Notes: generated from the sequence alone by a model not told the origin. Positions 1 through 6,581 are shown, counted from the first letter of the stretch. The stretch: DNA of 12,723 nucleotides from Kangiellaceae bacterium (GCA_030590405.1 JAUUYO010000079.1:1-12723), one strand, 5' to 3'. Made by a program: numbers and translations.

Positions 1-297
1 CATTTTTTCGTCTGTTATTTGGGCGTTAGGCTAATGTAGACGCCTATTTATTACACTCTACACGATAATCACCCAATGAGATCACCTAATTCTCTAGTTG
101 CTAAGGACTAAAATCCACTATTGATTGGCCTGGTAGATTCAGGCATTTTGCTAATTGAGCAAGTCGTCAGGATTATCAAGAATGAAAGTATAAAGCGAAT
201 GACATACGCCTGAATAGTACAAAAAACACACTACTGAAGTGGCGCTTTGTTACTGGGCTGCATTTTGTTTCAGGATGAGGTTATACTCAGCGATATT
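1..297. other. Non-coding stretch upstream of the zinc-ribbon pseudogene
   Basis: No convincing gene is visible on either strand. A small hairpin occurs at 128-144 (GCCTG, 7-nt loop, CAGGC). A TATACT hexamer at 282-287 lies only ten bases before the ATG at 298, which is too close for a normal promoter. The left edge holds the dyad described as a separate feature. Confidence 0.5.
9..51 (+). repeat. Dyad element, copy 1 (resembles 6539-6581)
   Basis: The stretch contains CGTCT (9-13), GGCGT (22-26) and ACGCC (40-44), then TATTTAT. The order CGTCT, RGCGT, AGACGCY, TATTKAT recurs at 6539-6581 over the same total length of 43 bases. The stem GGCGT/ACGCC becomes AGCGT/ACGCT in the second copy, which is a compensating change. 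An ATCACCTAATT string also follows each copy, at 81-91 here and 6598-6608 there. Two copies in one window could be a dispersed repeat or a shared operator, and chance is not excluded. Confidence 0.3.
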
Positions 298-547
298 ATG
301 GCAAAACCAAATAAAAAAACCGGTATCAACCGTTGAAATCTTTTGCGCCTAATGTAAAACACGGCTTTTCAAATATCGTAAAGGTGGCAAAGGCTCATTG
401 GTAAAATGTTTTAAACAGCGGGTTGTGCATGACTATACTGAAACGAGTTGCATCTGCCCCCAATGCCAATAGCTGTTTGCCAGAGAAGCACTGATCAGAG
501 GCACGCCTGCCTACAAAATGATTGGCGAAAAAGTTTTTATGAAGTGA
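298..547 (+). pseudogene. Decayed small zinc-ribbon protein gene
   Basis: One reading frame ending at the TGA at 545-547 reads like a small basic protein with two CxxC knuckles: C-A-stop-C (344-355), then RLFKYRKGGKGSLVKCF, then CICPQC, then a second stop, then FAREALIRGTPAYKMIG. The in-frame stops are TAA at 350-352 and TAG at 470-472. The protein-like signal continues in the same frame on both sides of each stop, so these look like nonsense mutations in a former gene. The ATG at 298 is in another frame and stops at 334-336, so the original start is unclear or frameshifted. I infer the zinc-ribbon role from the paired cysteines only and do not know a gene name. The frame continues directly into the SPFH remnant, so the two were probably neighbours. 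Confidence 0.6.
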
Positions 548-1456
548 ATTCGTGACAAGAAAGCTTGCCCCATAGAGTATTGAGGTGTATCACAGAAGTT
601 AATTAAGTCTGTCACTGAAGAAGGAATGAATCTTACCGCTGGCTTAATGAGTTCTGAAGAGGCTTATGCTGAAAAACGAAGTATTTATACTCAATGGTCA
701 AGCCAACAAATATCTAAAGGTAAATTCCAAACCAAGTTAGAAAAAATAACAACAGTTGATGAAAGTACCGGAAAGACCGTGACAAAAAATATTCCTGTTA
801 TCAGCTATGGTGAGGATGGCTTGCCCATTCATATAAACAGTGATTTGGCCAATTATGGTATTGACGTTAATGGATACCAAATAACCGATTGGGATTTTGA
901 ACCCAAAACTCTTCAACAAATAGCCACTAAACGTGAAGCGACCATGGCAATCATTACAGCGATCGCCAATGCTGAAAGGGCCAAGCAAGACGCAATTACT
1001 TCAGAAGAGCAAGGTAAAGCTAATGTTATGACGGCAAAATATGAAAAGGAGGTTATTAAAGAAAAAGCATTAGTTGATGCGCTAAGAGAGAAACAAGTGG
1101 CGATGATTGCAGCTGAAAAAAATGTTGAAGTAGCTCGTCAGCAAAGGCTTGAAGCAGAACAAAAGAAGTTAGCAGCAGCAGAATACAAACAAGAACAGAT
1201 TCTGAGAGGTGAAGGAGATGGAGCTTACAAACGATTAGTTATGGAGGCTGATGGAGCACTAGCGCAAAAATTGGCAACTTATGAACGAGTGATGAGTCGC
1301 TTTGCTCAGGCCATAGAAAAGCAAAAATGGGTTCCAGAGGTTCAGATGGGGGGGTCTAGTAAAGGCGGTGATAATGCAATGACACTAATCGAAATGATGA
1401 GTGTCAAAGCAGCAAAAGACTTAGCCCTCGATTTAAAGGTAAAAAATACTAAGTAA
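548..1456 (+). pseudogene. N-terminally truncated SPFH/Band 7 family protein
   Basis: The longest open part runs from ATG 626 to 1456 (276 aa). It matches the second half of SPFH/prohibitin-like proteins: LTAGLMSSEEAYAEKR, then the GYQITDWDFEPKTLQQIATKREATM region (about residues 82-106), then an Ala/Glu/Lys-rich coiled coil (about 108-200), LRGEGDGAYKRLVMEADGALAQ (about 203-224) and a GGSSKGG tail. Full-length relatives start with a membrane segment and the first half of the SPFH domain, and both are absent here. The same frame stays SPFH-like upstream of the ATG (VSQKLIKSVTEEG from about 587), interrupted by TGA at 581-583. ATG 626 therefore lies inside the old gene and has no well-spaced ribosome binding site. 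The likeliest history is a deletion between the zinc-ribbon stop and the middle of this gene, plus a nonsense mutation. A short cytosolic product remains possible but could not anchor in the membrane. Confidence 0.7.
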
Positions 1457-1476
1457 TTTCACCCTGTTATTTTGCA

Positions 1477-1557
1477 GTAGGGTGGGCAATCTCCACTGCC
1501 CACGCTGGATCTTTTGGTTATACGAAAATGGTGGGCTAAACCGACTGCCCACCTTAC
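1477..1557. repeat. REP-like twin-hairpin element
   Basis: Two hairpins with nearly identical stems lie head to tail: GTGGGCA/TGCCCAC (1482-1488 and 1497-1503, 8-nt loop) and GGTGGGC/GCCCACC (1530-1536 and 1547-1553, 10-nt loop). The outer ends, GTAGGGTGGGCA and TGCCCACCTTAC, are 12-base inverted repeats with one mismatch. This layout is typical of REP/BIME or MITE-like intergenic repeats. It sits between the SPFH remnant and the 3' end of tag, where such elements often accumulate, and it could also act as a transcript-end structure. Confidence 0.75.
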
Positions 1558-1594
1558 AAAAGACACTCCGAACTTAGCAGTTCTGTTCTTTCCA

Positions 1595-2152
1595 TTATTT
1601 TATCTTGTCATACCGAAAACAACCGGTGGTGTGATTATTGATCATACCCACCGCTTCCATAAAAGCATAACAAATCGTCGTACCCACAAAAGTAAATCCC
1701 GCTTTTTTAAGCGCTTTTGACATCGCCAGCGATACCTCATCATTGGTGGGTATTTCAGCCAGACTATTCCAATGATTGATCACGGGCGTACCTTCGACGT
1801 AAGCCCAGAGAAAATCCGAAAAAGACTGCTCTTTACTGATTTCCAGATAAGCCAGCGCATTTTTGCGAAAACCATAAACTTTGAGTCGATTACGAATAAT
1901 CGCCGGATTTAACAATATTTTTTCCAGCGCGCTATCGCTCATTTTAGCCATTTTTTGCGGGTCAAATTGATGAAAGAGTTCACGGTAGTTTTCACGTTTT
2001 TTTAAAATGGTAATCCAGCTTAAACCTGCTTGTGCACCATCTAACAACAAATGTTGAAACAATAGTTCGCTGCCATAAACTGGCACTCCCCACTCGGTAT
2101 CGTGGTAATCAAGATAGATTGGATCTTTTCCTACCCATTCACAGCGTTTCAT
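1595..2152 (-). CDS. tag: DNA-3-methyladenine glycosylase I
   Basis: The 185-aa product is a base-excision repair enzyme that removes 3-methyladenine from alkylated DNA in the cytoplasm. It aligns by eye along its whole length with E. coli TagA: MKRCEWVGKDPIYLDYHDTE at the N-terminus, QAGLSWITILKKRENYR (residues 41-57) and FVGTTICYAFMEAVGMINNH (155-174). The zinc-snap ligands are present at Cys4, His17, His174 and Cys178, as are Tyr16 and Trp46. Position 38, Glu in E. coli Tag, is Asp here (LLLDGAQAGLSW), a change I believe occurs in many homologues. The start is ATG at 2152. The gene stands alone and diverges from the coiled-coil gene. A REP-like element lies beyond its 3' end. Confidence 0.96.
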   Translation of the reverse strand: MKRCEWVGKDPIYLDYHDTEWGVPVYGSELLFQHLLLDGAQAGLSWITILKKRENYRELFHQFDPQKMAKMSDSALEKILLNPAIIRNRLKVYGFRKNALAYLEISKEQSFSDFLWAYVEGTPVINHWNSLAEIPTNDEVSLAMSKALKKAGFTFVGTTICYAFMEAVGMINNHTTGCFRYDKIK

Positions 2153-2220
2153 TGAAATAACCTTTATTGTTAAATTGTTTGACTATGCCAGCCCGTTAAT
2201 CCGCCCAGTATAACAAATTG

Positions 2221-2251
2221 TTCAAAAAAAACAGGGAATTTAGGTTATACT
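2221..2251 (+). promoter_or_regulatory. Candidate promoter for the coiled-coil gene
   Basis: A TATACT hexamer (2246-2251) is preceded by TTCAAA (2221-2226) at 19-bp spacing. This is a weak sigma-70-like match. It would place transcription start near 2258, downstream of the TTG at 2218 and upstream of GTG 2308, which supports the later start codon. Confidence 0.35.
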
Positions 2252-2307
2252 CTAGCAAACAAAATAACAATCAAATCAATCGCTTAATACAATTAGAAAG
2301 AGCAAAA

Positions 2308-3225
2308 GTGAGCAAATCAGTCGATTTTGAAAAAATAAAAGAACAAATGTCGGTATTTATTGGCCTCGTAAGGCGTAAATTTACCTATTTGATGGATTGT
2401 ATCGATCGTATGGGAATGGCTGGTGTTTCCTGGTGGTTCAAAACCCATCAACAACAAGATAAATTCAAAATTGTTTTACAGGATTTAAGAGTGGCATTGG
2501 CTGGCGAGCAAGCCAGTTTATTGTCAGTCGAAAAAACCTTTTCCGATTTCATCATCCCTGAGGAAGATTTAGGCCATGTTTATTGGTATACCGATGCACA
2601 CAATAAACTCGAAATTTTTGAAAAAACGCTTACAGAAAAAAAACAATTTAATATCAAACAACTTCAACAAGCAATGAATGAACTCAAATTCATTGGTCAA
2701 TCGGATGAATTTCATACCCTCTATCAATTAGAAGATATACAACAAAGGATCAAGGACATGTATCAAGAACTGCAACAAAAAATTGTTGAACAACAGTCTC
2801 TCGAAAGACAAAAAATTGAGACCGATAAAAATCAGCAAGTAGCCCATTTGGCGAAGGCTGATGCCGATAAAGTGGCCGCAGTAGCAAAAGTTAAAATGAT
2901 GGAAGCGGTCAAAATTAAAGAAAAACGCCTTGCAATTATTGAAGAAAAGAAACGCCAATTAGTCGAAAAAGAAACTACTGAATTAAGAATAAAGGAACAA
3001 AATGAACAGGCGGAAATTGCAGCTAAACAAGCGGAAGTTGAAAGACAACAAAAACTGCAAGAGTCTTATAGAGAGTTAGAGTTAAAAGAAAAATTAAAAG
3101 AGTTGCCGCTTGAAGAATTAATAGAAATGGTTAATCAGCAAATAGAACACAAAACAATCCTCACCTTTATTCAATTAGATCAATTGTCTAAATTAAAACA
3201 TACGATTGAGGATAAAGAGGCTTAA
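2308..3225 (+). CDS. Coiled-coil protein of unknown function
   Basis: I do not recognise this protein. The reading frame is open from a TTG at 2218, but I prefer GTG 2308: it has AGAAAG about seven bases upstream, and a TATACT promoter-like box lies between the two starts. The product is then 305 aa. The first 100 or so residues look globular and aromatic-rich (VSWWFKTHQQQDKFK; HVYWYTDAHNKLEIFEKT). From about residue 120 to the end the protein is very rich in Lys, Glu, Gln and Ala with heptad-like spacing, indicating a long coiled coil. The C-terminal stretch LKELPLEELIEMVNQQIEHK looks like a small helical cap. No signal peptide or membrane helix is visible, so it is probably cytoplasmic. It diverges from tag and converges with csaA. 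A structural or scaffold role is only a guess from composition. Confidence 0.7.
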   Translation: MSKSVDFEKIKEQMSVFIGLVRRKFTYLMDCIDRMGMAGVSWWFKTHQQQDKFKIVLQDLRVALAGEQASLLSVEKTFSDFIIPEEDLGHVYWYTDAHNKLEIFEKTLTEKKQFNIKQLQQAMNELKFIGQSDEFHTLYQLEDIQQRIKDMYQELQQKIVEQQSLERQKIETDKNQQVAHLAKADADKVAAVAKVKMMEAVKIKEKRLAIIEEKKRQLVEKETTELRIKEQNEQAEIAAKQAEVERQQKLQESYRELELKEKLKELPLEELIEMVNQQIEHKTILTFIQLDQLSKLKHTIEDKEA

Positions 3226-3262
3226 CAATAGAGGTGTTAAAATAGCACTTTCCAGACCACTA

Positions 3263-3280
3263 GTGAGGCGGAAGCCTCAC
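3263..3280. terminator. Hairpin between convergent genes, possible shared terminator
   Basis: GTGAGGC and GCCTCAC form a perfect 7-bp stem with a GGAA loop, three bases beyond the csaA stop and 37 bases beyond the coiled-coil gene stop. The position between convergent genes suits a shared transcript end. No run of T follows on either strand, so Rho-independent termination is uncertain. Confidence 0.45.
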
Positions 3281-3283
3281 AAA

Positions 3284-3622
3284 CTAGCCTAGCCTGGCAC
3301 CATTGCTAACTGGTCGCTCCGGCACCGCTAAAATTACGCTACCGTCTTCCTGATAAAATCCAGTCACCAAACATTCAGACATGATTGGTCCAATTTGTTT
3401 AGCCGGAAAATTAACTACCGCCATCACCTGCTTACCAATCAACTCATCCTTGTGATAATTATCCGTGATCTGAGCGCTGGATTTTTTAATCCCGTGTTTA
3501 TCGCCGAAATCAACGTGTAAAATATAAGCTGGATTGCGCGCCTTAGGAAAGTCTTCAGCTTTGATAATAGTGCCAATCCGGAACTCAATTTTTTGAAAAT
3601 CATCCCAGCTAATGGAAGACAT
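3284..3622 (-). CDS. csaA: CsaA-type tRNA-binding protein
   Basis: The 112-aa protein is a complete stand-alone EMAP-II/Trbp111-like OB fold. Members form dimers that bind tRNA and have been proposed to act as export chaperones in Bacillus. Family features run the full length: FQKIEFRIGTI (residues 9-19), FPKARNPAYILHVDFG (25-40), GIKKSSAQIT (44-53), VMAVVNFPAKQIGPIMSE (66-83), and the C-terminal VPERPVSNGARL. The start is ATG 3622. The gene begins three bases after the stop of the DsbA-like gene, so the two are almost surely co-transcribed and translationally linked. The pairing with a thiol oxidoreductase has no obvious biochemical reason from sequence alone. The gene lacks a promoter of its own. 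Confidence 0.93.
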   Translation of the reverse strand: MSSISWDDFQKIEFRIGTIIKAEDFPKARNPAYILHVDFGDKHGIKKSSAQITDNYHKDELIGKQVMAVVNFPAKQIGPIMSECLVTGFYQEDGSVILAVPERPVSNGARLG

Positions 3623-3625
3623 TTT

Positions 3626-4387
3626 TTATTTGCCCGTACAGCCAGATGGCAACTTCAAAGTTTCTTCGACAACTTCAAACACTTTATCATAACCACCAGC
3701 TTTGGTGACATCAAATTTATAGCGATGATTTACCAGAATGGCTGGTACGCCAGTGACTTGATATTTAGATAACAAACGGAAGTCTTCACCAATAGCTGCT
3801 TTTATCGCTTCTTGATCTTCGATGGTTTTTTTAGCGTCCTGCTCAGAGGCACCTAAAGAAATTAAAAAGCTGACCGCTTCATCGAGTGAGGCAAAGGCTT
3901 TCTTTTGTTCATGCAATCGATTAAATAAAGCAGGGATAGCGCTGTCTAATAAACCTAATTTTTCAGCGGAATGATGCACGATCAAAAAGCTGCTAAATTC
4001 TTTGCGGCCAAGATCCGTTGGAACCGAGCGAAATTGGACTTTTCCGGTATTTTGTTTTTTCCAGGCATCGACGAATTTTTCTAACTTGTAGCAATGTGGG
4101 CATTGATAAGCAAAAAATTCGATAACAATTGGCGCTGTGCAAGCCTCATCAGATTCAATGATGTCATAAGGCTGCTCAGTCAGCAGAGAAAAATCTTTAG
4201 CCTCGGTTGAGTCGGCTTTTGCGTTACTTTTTTCGGTCTTTGTTACAACTTCTGTCGCTGACTGGTTTTTGTTTATCTCGCTAGCAGTTACTTTTTTATC
4301 AACCTTTTTTGAGGTCGCAGTATCGTCTGTGGCCTGTTGACAAGCTGACAAGCTCAAAATAAGAGTAAAAATACTGATTATTCTCAC
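3626..4387 (-). CDS. DsbA-like thiol:disulfide oxidoreductase, predicted lipoprotein
   Basis: The 253-aa protein has a thioredoxin-fold DsbA domain from about residue 66 to the end, with active site CPHC at 96-99 (EFFAYQCPHCYKLEKF) and the cis-proline loop VTGVPA at 211-216. It should catalyse disulfide formation in the cell envelope. The N-terminus is a lipoprotein signal peptide with lipobox L13-S-A-C16. Gln at the position after Cys suggests outer-membrane sorting. Residues 17-65 are a Lys/Thr/Ser/Glu-rich linker that would tether the domain away from the membrane, unlike soluble E. coli DsbA. Two further cysteines, Cys83 and Cys250, flank the fold and could pair. The start is GTG 4387 with AAGGA six bases upstream. 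It is first in an operon with csaA. It could instead be an isomerase or reductase-like variant. Confidence 0.9.
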   Translation of the reverse strand: MRIISIFTLILSLSACQQATDDTATSKKVDKKVTASEINKNQSATEVVTKTEKSNAKADSTEAKDFSLLTEQPYDIIESDEACTAPIVIEFFAYQCPHCYKLEKFVDAWKKQNTGKVQFRSVPTDLGRKEFSSFLIVHHSAEKLGLLDSAIPALFNRLHEQKKAFASLDEAVSFLISLGASEQDAKKTIEDQEAIKAAIGEDFRLLSKYQVTGVPAILVNHRYKFDVTKAGGYDKVFEVVEETLKLPSGCTGK

Positions 4388-4437
4388 GTTATTTCCTTTA
4401 TTTTATGGTTTGTTAGAAGATTAGATTGAGGATTGTA
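4388..4437 (-). promoter_or_regulatory. Candidate promoter and RBS of the DsbA-like/csaA operon
   Basis: On the minus strand, TGCTACAAT gives an extended -10 box (TACAAT at 4432-4437 with TG just upstream), 44 bases before the GTG start. No good -35 is present at standard spacing, which the extended -10 may offset. AAGGA at 4394-4398 is six bases before the start codon and supports the GTG as the true start. Confidence 0.45.
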
Positions 4438-4538
4438 GCAGAGATGTTAATTAGAGTGGGATAAAACCCATATTTAGGGGGCTGGTCTTCAGTCATTAAA
4501 CCGATAGATGGAAATGGGGAATATTCGAAAAGAGTCAG

Positions 4539-5318
4539 TTAAAACTGCTTGGTAATGGAAAACATAAATTGGGCTTTTCTCTGCACTCCTTTTTTGGCCG
4601 AATCCAGGCTCCACATTTTGGTTTCTTTACCAGAATTTTCCACTAAACAGCGTCCTTTAAGAGTAACCATATAGACCACTGGCTTGGAATTGGTGTAGTG
4701 GTCCAGCTTATTTCCAATTTTGCTACTGCTATAGTTGTCATGATATTTTGGGGTATGACTGGAGGAAAACGATTTAAACAGCGAAATTTGTGGAGCGAAT
4801 TCATAACTGGTTTGAAAGCCATAACCTGTCGTTTGCTCACTAAACAAGCTGACTTGAAAACCGCTGCTATTGGAAATGGCGCGAGTAAATCCAATATCAT
4901 GTTTGCCAGTGTAGTAAAACTCTTTTGATTGTTGTTCCAGGTTGACTGATAAAACAAACAGATCGTTGCTATAAGGGTTTTTCAGATTATTAAGGTTTAG
5001 CGAGCGATGTTGTATTGGAACAGCCTTGATCAGCTCAACCGTTTTAGGTTTTTCTGAGGCAAAAGCCGCGCTAAACGGCGCACAAGCGAGTGCAATGCTG
5101 GTGGCGATGGTGCGAGTCCAACTCTGACGTCTTAAGGCAAAGTTAAGTTGTTTTCGGGTAATCAGATTAAGTTCAACCAGTGCAGTTCCGAGTTTGATTT
5201 TTCGTTTAGCTTGGTAATTTAAGGCTTTGAGCAGCTGCGATTGGCTAATGTAGGCACGTTTAACCAAGATCAATCCCAAGCGAGAGCGCTGAATAGCTTG
5301 TTGCTGATTTATCATCAT
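4539..5318 (-). CDS. MshEN/GspE-N-like domain fused to an exported beta-rich domain
   Basis: I do not recognise this 259-aa architecture. Residues 13-65 show two similar half-repeats, LGLILVKRAYISQSQLLKAL and LGTALVELNLITRKQLNFAL. These match the pattern of the N-terminal domain of GspE/PilB/MshE ATPases, which in MshE binds c-di-GMP. A basic stretch (RRQSWTR) and a hydrophobic segment follow (about 70-87, TIATSIALACAPFSAAFA), ending in AFA before SEK, like a signal peptidase I site. The remaining 170 residues are rich in Ser, Thr, Tyr and Phe in alternating patterns and end in Phe (FMFSITKQF), as in outer-membrane beta-barrel strands. The start is ATG 5318 or the adjacent 5315, with GAGGG upstream. 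A CTGACA (5359-5364 on the minus strand) and TAATTT pair at 19-bp spacing may be the promoter. The gene stands alone. The ATPase part of GspE is absent. Confidence 0.7.
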   Translation of the reverse strand: MMINQQQAIQRSRLGLILVKRAYISQSQLLKALNYQAKRKIKLGTALVELNLITRKQLNFALRRQSWTRTIATSIALACAPFSAAFASEKPKTVELIKAVPIQHRSLNLNNLKNPYSNDLFVLSVNLEQQSKEFYYTGKHDIGFTRAISNSSGFQVSLFSEQTTGYGFQTSYEFAPQISLFKSFSSSHTPKYHDNYSSSKIGNKLDHYTNSKPVVYMVTLKGRCLVENSGKETKMWSLDSAKKGVQRKAQFMFSITKQF

Positions 5319-5654
5319 AAAGCCCTCATGCTAAAATTACGCCCTACCAGTTGGTTAATGTCAGAACCCATGCACCATTCAGCCATAAAGCTAAATGAAT
5401 CTATTAATAGATCGGCAAAATGTTAAAAATCTTGAGTTTTCTAATAGAACAAAAACGACTAAAAATGCAAAATGTACCAAAATATTGAAAATAGTTAAAT
5501 TTACTAATTTTAATTCAATAGGTTAGCAAACAGCTCTGACCATTGACCTGATTTCTTCTTGTTCCGTTCCGAGGGTTCATATGAGACTTTAATAACAACA
5601 AATTTCATCAGCAAAGTATTTGTCCTGACTGATTAATATTGTGGCCGCAACGAT
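5319..5654. other. Intergenic region, AT-rich, no gene seen
   Basis: No supported gene lies here. The frame starting at ATG 5421 is only about 22 codons. The stretch holds the leader of the MshEN-fusion gene and the sequence beyond the 3' end of the PAS-GGDEF gene. A CTATTAATAG palindrome occurs at 5400-5409. I see no clear terminator hairpin with a T-run. Confidence 0.5.
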
Positions 5655-6431
5655 CTATCTCTTTGATTTAGTACTAAATTTTTCCAGATTTTCCACCAGG
5701 TTTTGACGTGCTCTTTGAAGCATTTTTTGACTATCATCGTGTTTTTGCCAATGACTACTGCCAAATATAATATGACACTTAAGATCAGCAGATAAAAACT
5801 TTAACTGGGCTTCAATGGCTGTAGTAATCTTACTCTCTAATTGTTCAAGGGCGCTGCTAGGGGTTTCTGGTAATACCATCAAGTAGCTGTCCTGGCTGGT
5901 ATTGCCAACCATATCAGCCCATCGCAACACATCCATTAAGGTATCTTTAACCGTCTGGCAAATCGTTTGGTTGGCTACATTTTGGGGTTTAGCATCAGCT
6001 AAAACATATAACTTCAGCAGTGACAAAGGATTATCGTAGCGTCTACTACGGCTAACTTCATAATCTAAAAACTCAACCCAATTGGCCCGTTTGGGTAGTT
6101 TTGAGCTGTCAACATAGGAATGTTTAGGCGAGATATCACGTTCAAGAGCAAAGTAATGGGCGACTGCACCGGCAGGCTCGCTCAGCTCAGCTTGCCAGTA
6201 AGCAAACTTTTTCGGATTTTTTGAGGTGGTATCAAACAGCTGAATCAAGTGTGTGTGTTTGTCGATTGCTTCAAGTGGTAAAGAGGCGTACAAGTGACCG
6301 ATAAGGTTCTGCGGATCAAGTCCAGTTTCGGCGATAAAACGAGAATTAGTCCATAAAATACGATGTTCAGCGTCACAAATGAGTACCGCTAAAGGGGATT
6401 TTTCGAGTAATTCAGATTGTTCAACTTGCAT
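5655..6431 (-). CDS. PAS domain protein with degenerate GGDEF domain
   Basis: The 258-aa soluble protein starts with a PAS domain (about residues 5-100: SPLAVLICDAEHRILWTNSRF, then GLDPQNLIGH). A GGDEF-like domain follows (about 117-250), recognisable from FLDYEVSRSRRYDNPLSLL. The first metal-binding DxDxFK region is replaced by YVLADAKPQ, and the GGDEF signature is SQDSY at 179-183 (VGNTSQDSYLMVLPET). Diguanylate cyclase activity is therefore unlikely. An RxxD motif, R170-W-A-D173, sits exactly five residues before SQDSY, the position of the c-di-GMP inhibitory site in true cyclases. The protein may therefore bind c-di-GMP without making it, as an inference. The start is ATG 6431, with only a weak upstream GGGC. 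It is transcribed divergently from cyaA across 189 bases, so shared regulation is possible. Confidence 0.85.
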   Translation of the reverse strand: MQVEQSELLEKSPLAVLICDAEHRILWTNSRFIAETGLDPQNLIGHLYASLPLEAIDKHTHLIQLFDTTSKNPKKFAYWQAELSEPAGAVAHYFALERDISPKHSYVDSSKLPKRANWVEFLDYEVSRSRRYDNPLSLLKLYVLADAKPQNVANQTICQTVKDTLMDVLRWADMVGNTSQDSYLMVLPETPSSALEQLESKITTAIEAQLKFLSADLKCHIIFGSSHWQKHDDSQKMLQRARQNLVENLEKFSTKSKR

Positions 6432-6484
6432 ATTTTTGCCCGATTGACCGTTCTACTGATTGCTTTAACTAACCATTGGAGATA

Positions 6485-6495
6485 GGTGTTACACC
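6485..6495. promoter_or_regulatory. Palindrome GGTGTTACACC, possible operator
   Basis: This is a perfect 5-bp inverted repeat around one base, in the divergent gap between the PAS-GGDEF gene and cyaA. It lies about 50 bases from the former start. Such a site could bind a dimeric regulator. It does not match the CRP consensus TGTGA-N6-TCACA. No regulator is identified. Confidence 0.3.
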
Positions 6496-6538
6496 ACCGG
6501 CGGCTCCGTCGTTTTCGGGGGCAGAAGAATATAGGCAG

Positions 6539-6581
6539 CGTCTTCAAAAAGCGTACTACAATAGTATAGACGCTTATTGAT
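6539..6581 (+). promoter_or_regulatory. cyaA promoter candidate overlapping dyad element copy 2
   Basis: TTCAAA (6543-6548) and TATAGA (6565-6570) at 16-bp spacing form a reasonable sigma-70-like promoter about 50 bases before the cyaA GTG. An alternative -10, TACAAT, is at 6557-6562. The same bases form dyads: AGCGTACTA (6550-6558) with TAGT and ACGCT on the right, and AGCGTCT (6537-6543) with AGACGCT (6568-6574). The dyad covers both -10 boxes, so a bound protein or structure here would affect cyaA expression. The element resembles 9-51. Confidence 0.4.

Noticed and set aside
128..148. GCCTG/CAGGC hairpin followed by four T as a terminator
   Set aside because: The stem is only five pairs, the T-run is short, and no gene end is visible upstream.
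298..547. Stop codon readthrough or recoding in the zinc-ribbon frame
   Set aside because: Both TAA and TAG are used as normal stops by other genes in the window, and the gene next to it is also damaged. Simple decay explains it better.
1514..1720. Plus-strand open frame of 68 codons
   Set aside because: It starts inside the twin-hairpin repeat and runs antisense into the well-supported tag gene. It has no ribosome binding site or family resemblance.
2218..2307. N-terminal extension of the coiled-coil protein from TTG 2218
   Set aside because: It overlaps the likely promoter, has no ribosome binding site, and encodes an Asn/Gln/Lys-rich stretch with little protein character.
4643..4957. Minus-strand 104-codon frame inside the MshEN-fusion gene
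   Set aside because: It lies in another frame of a longer gene that has a good start, ribosome binding site and domain pattern.
6485..6495. CRP-binding site controlling cyaA
   Set aside because: The palindrome GGTGTTACACC lacks the TGTGA-N6-TCACA layout, and no other CRP-like match was seen in the gap.
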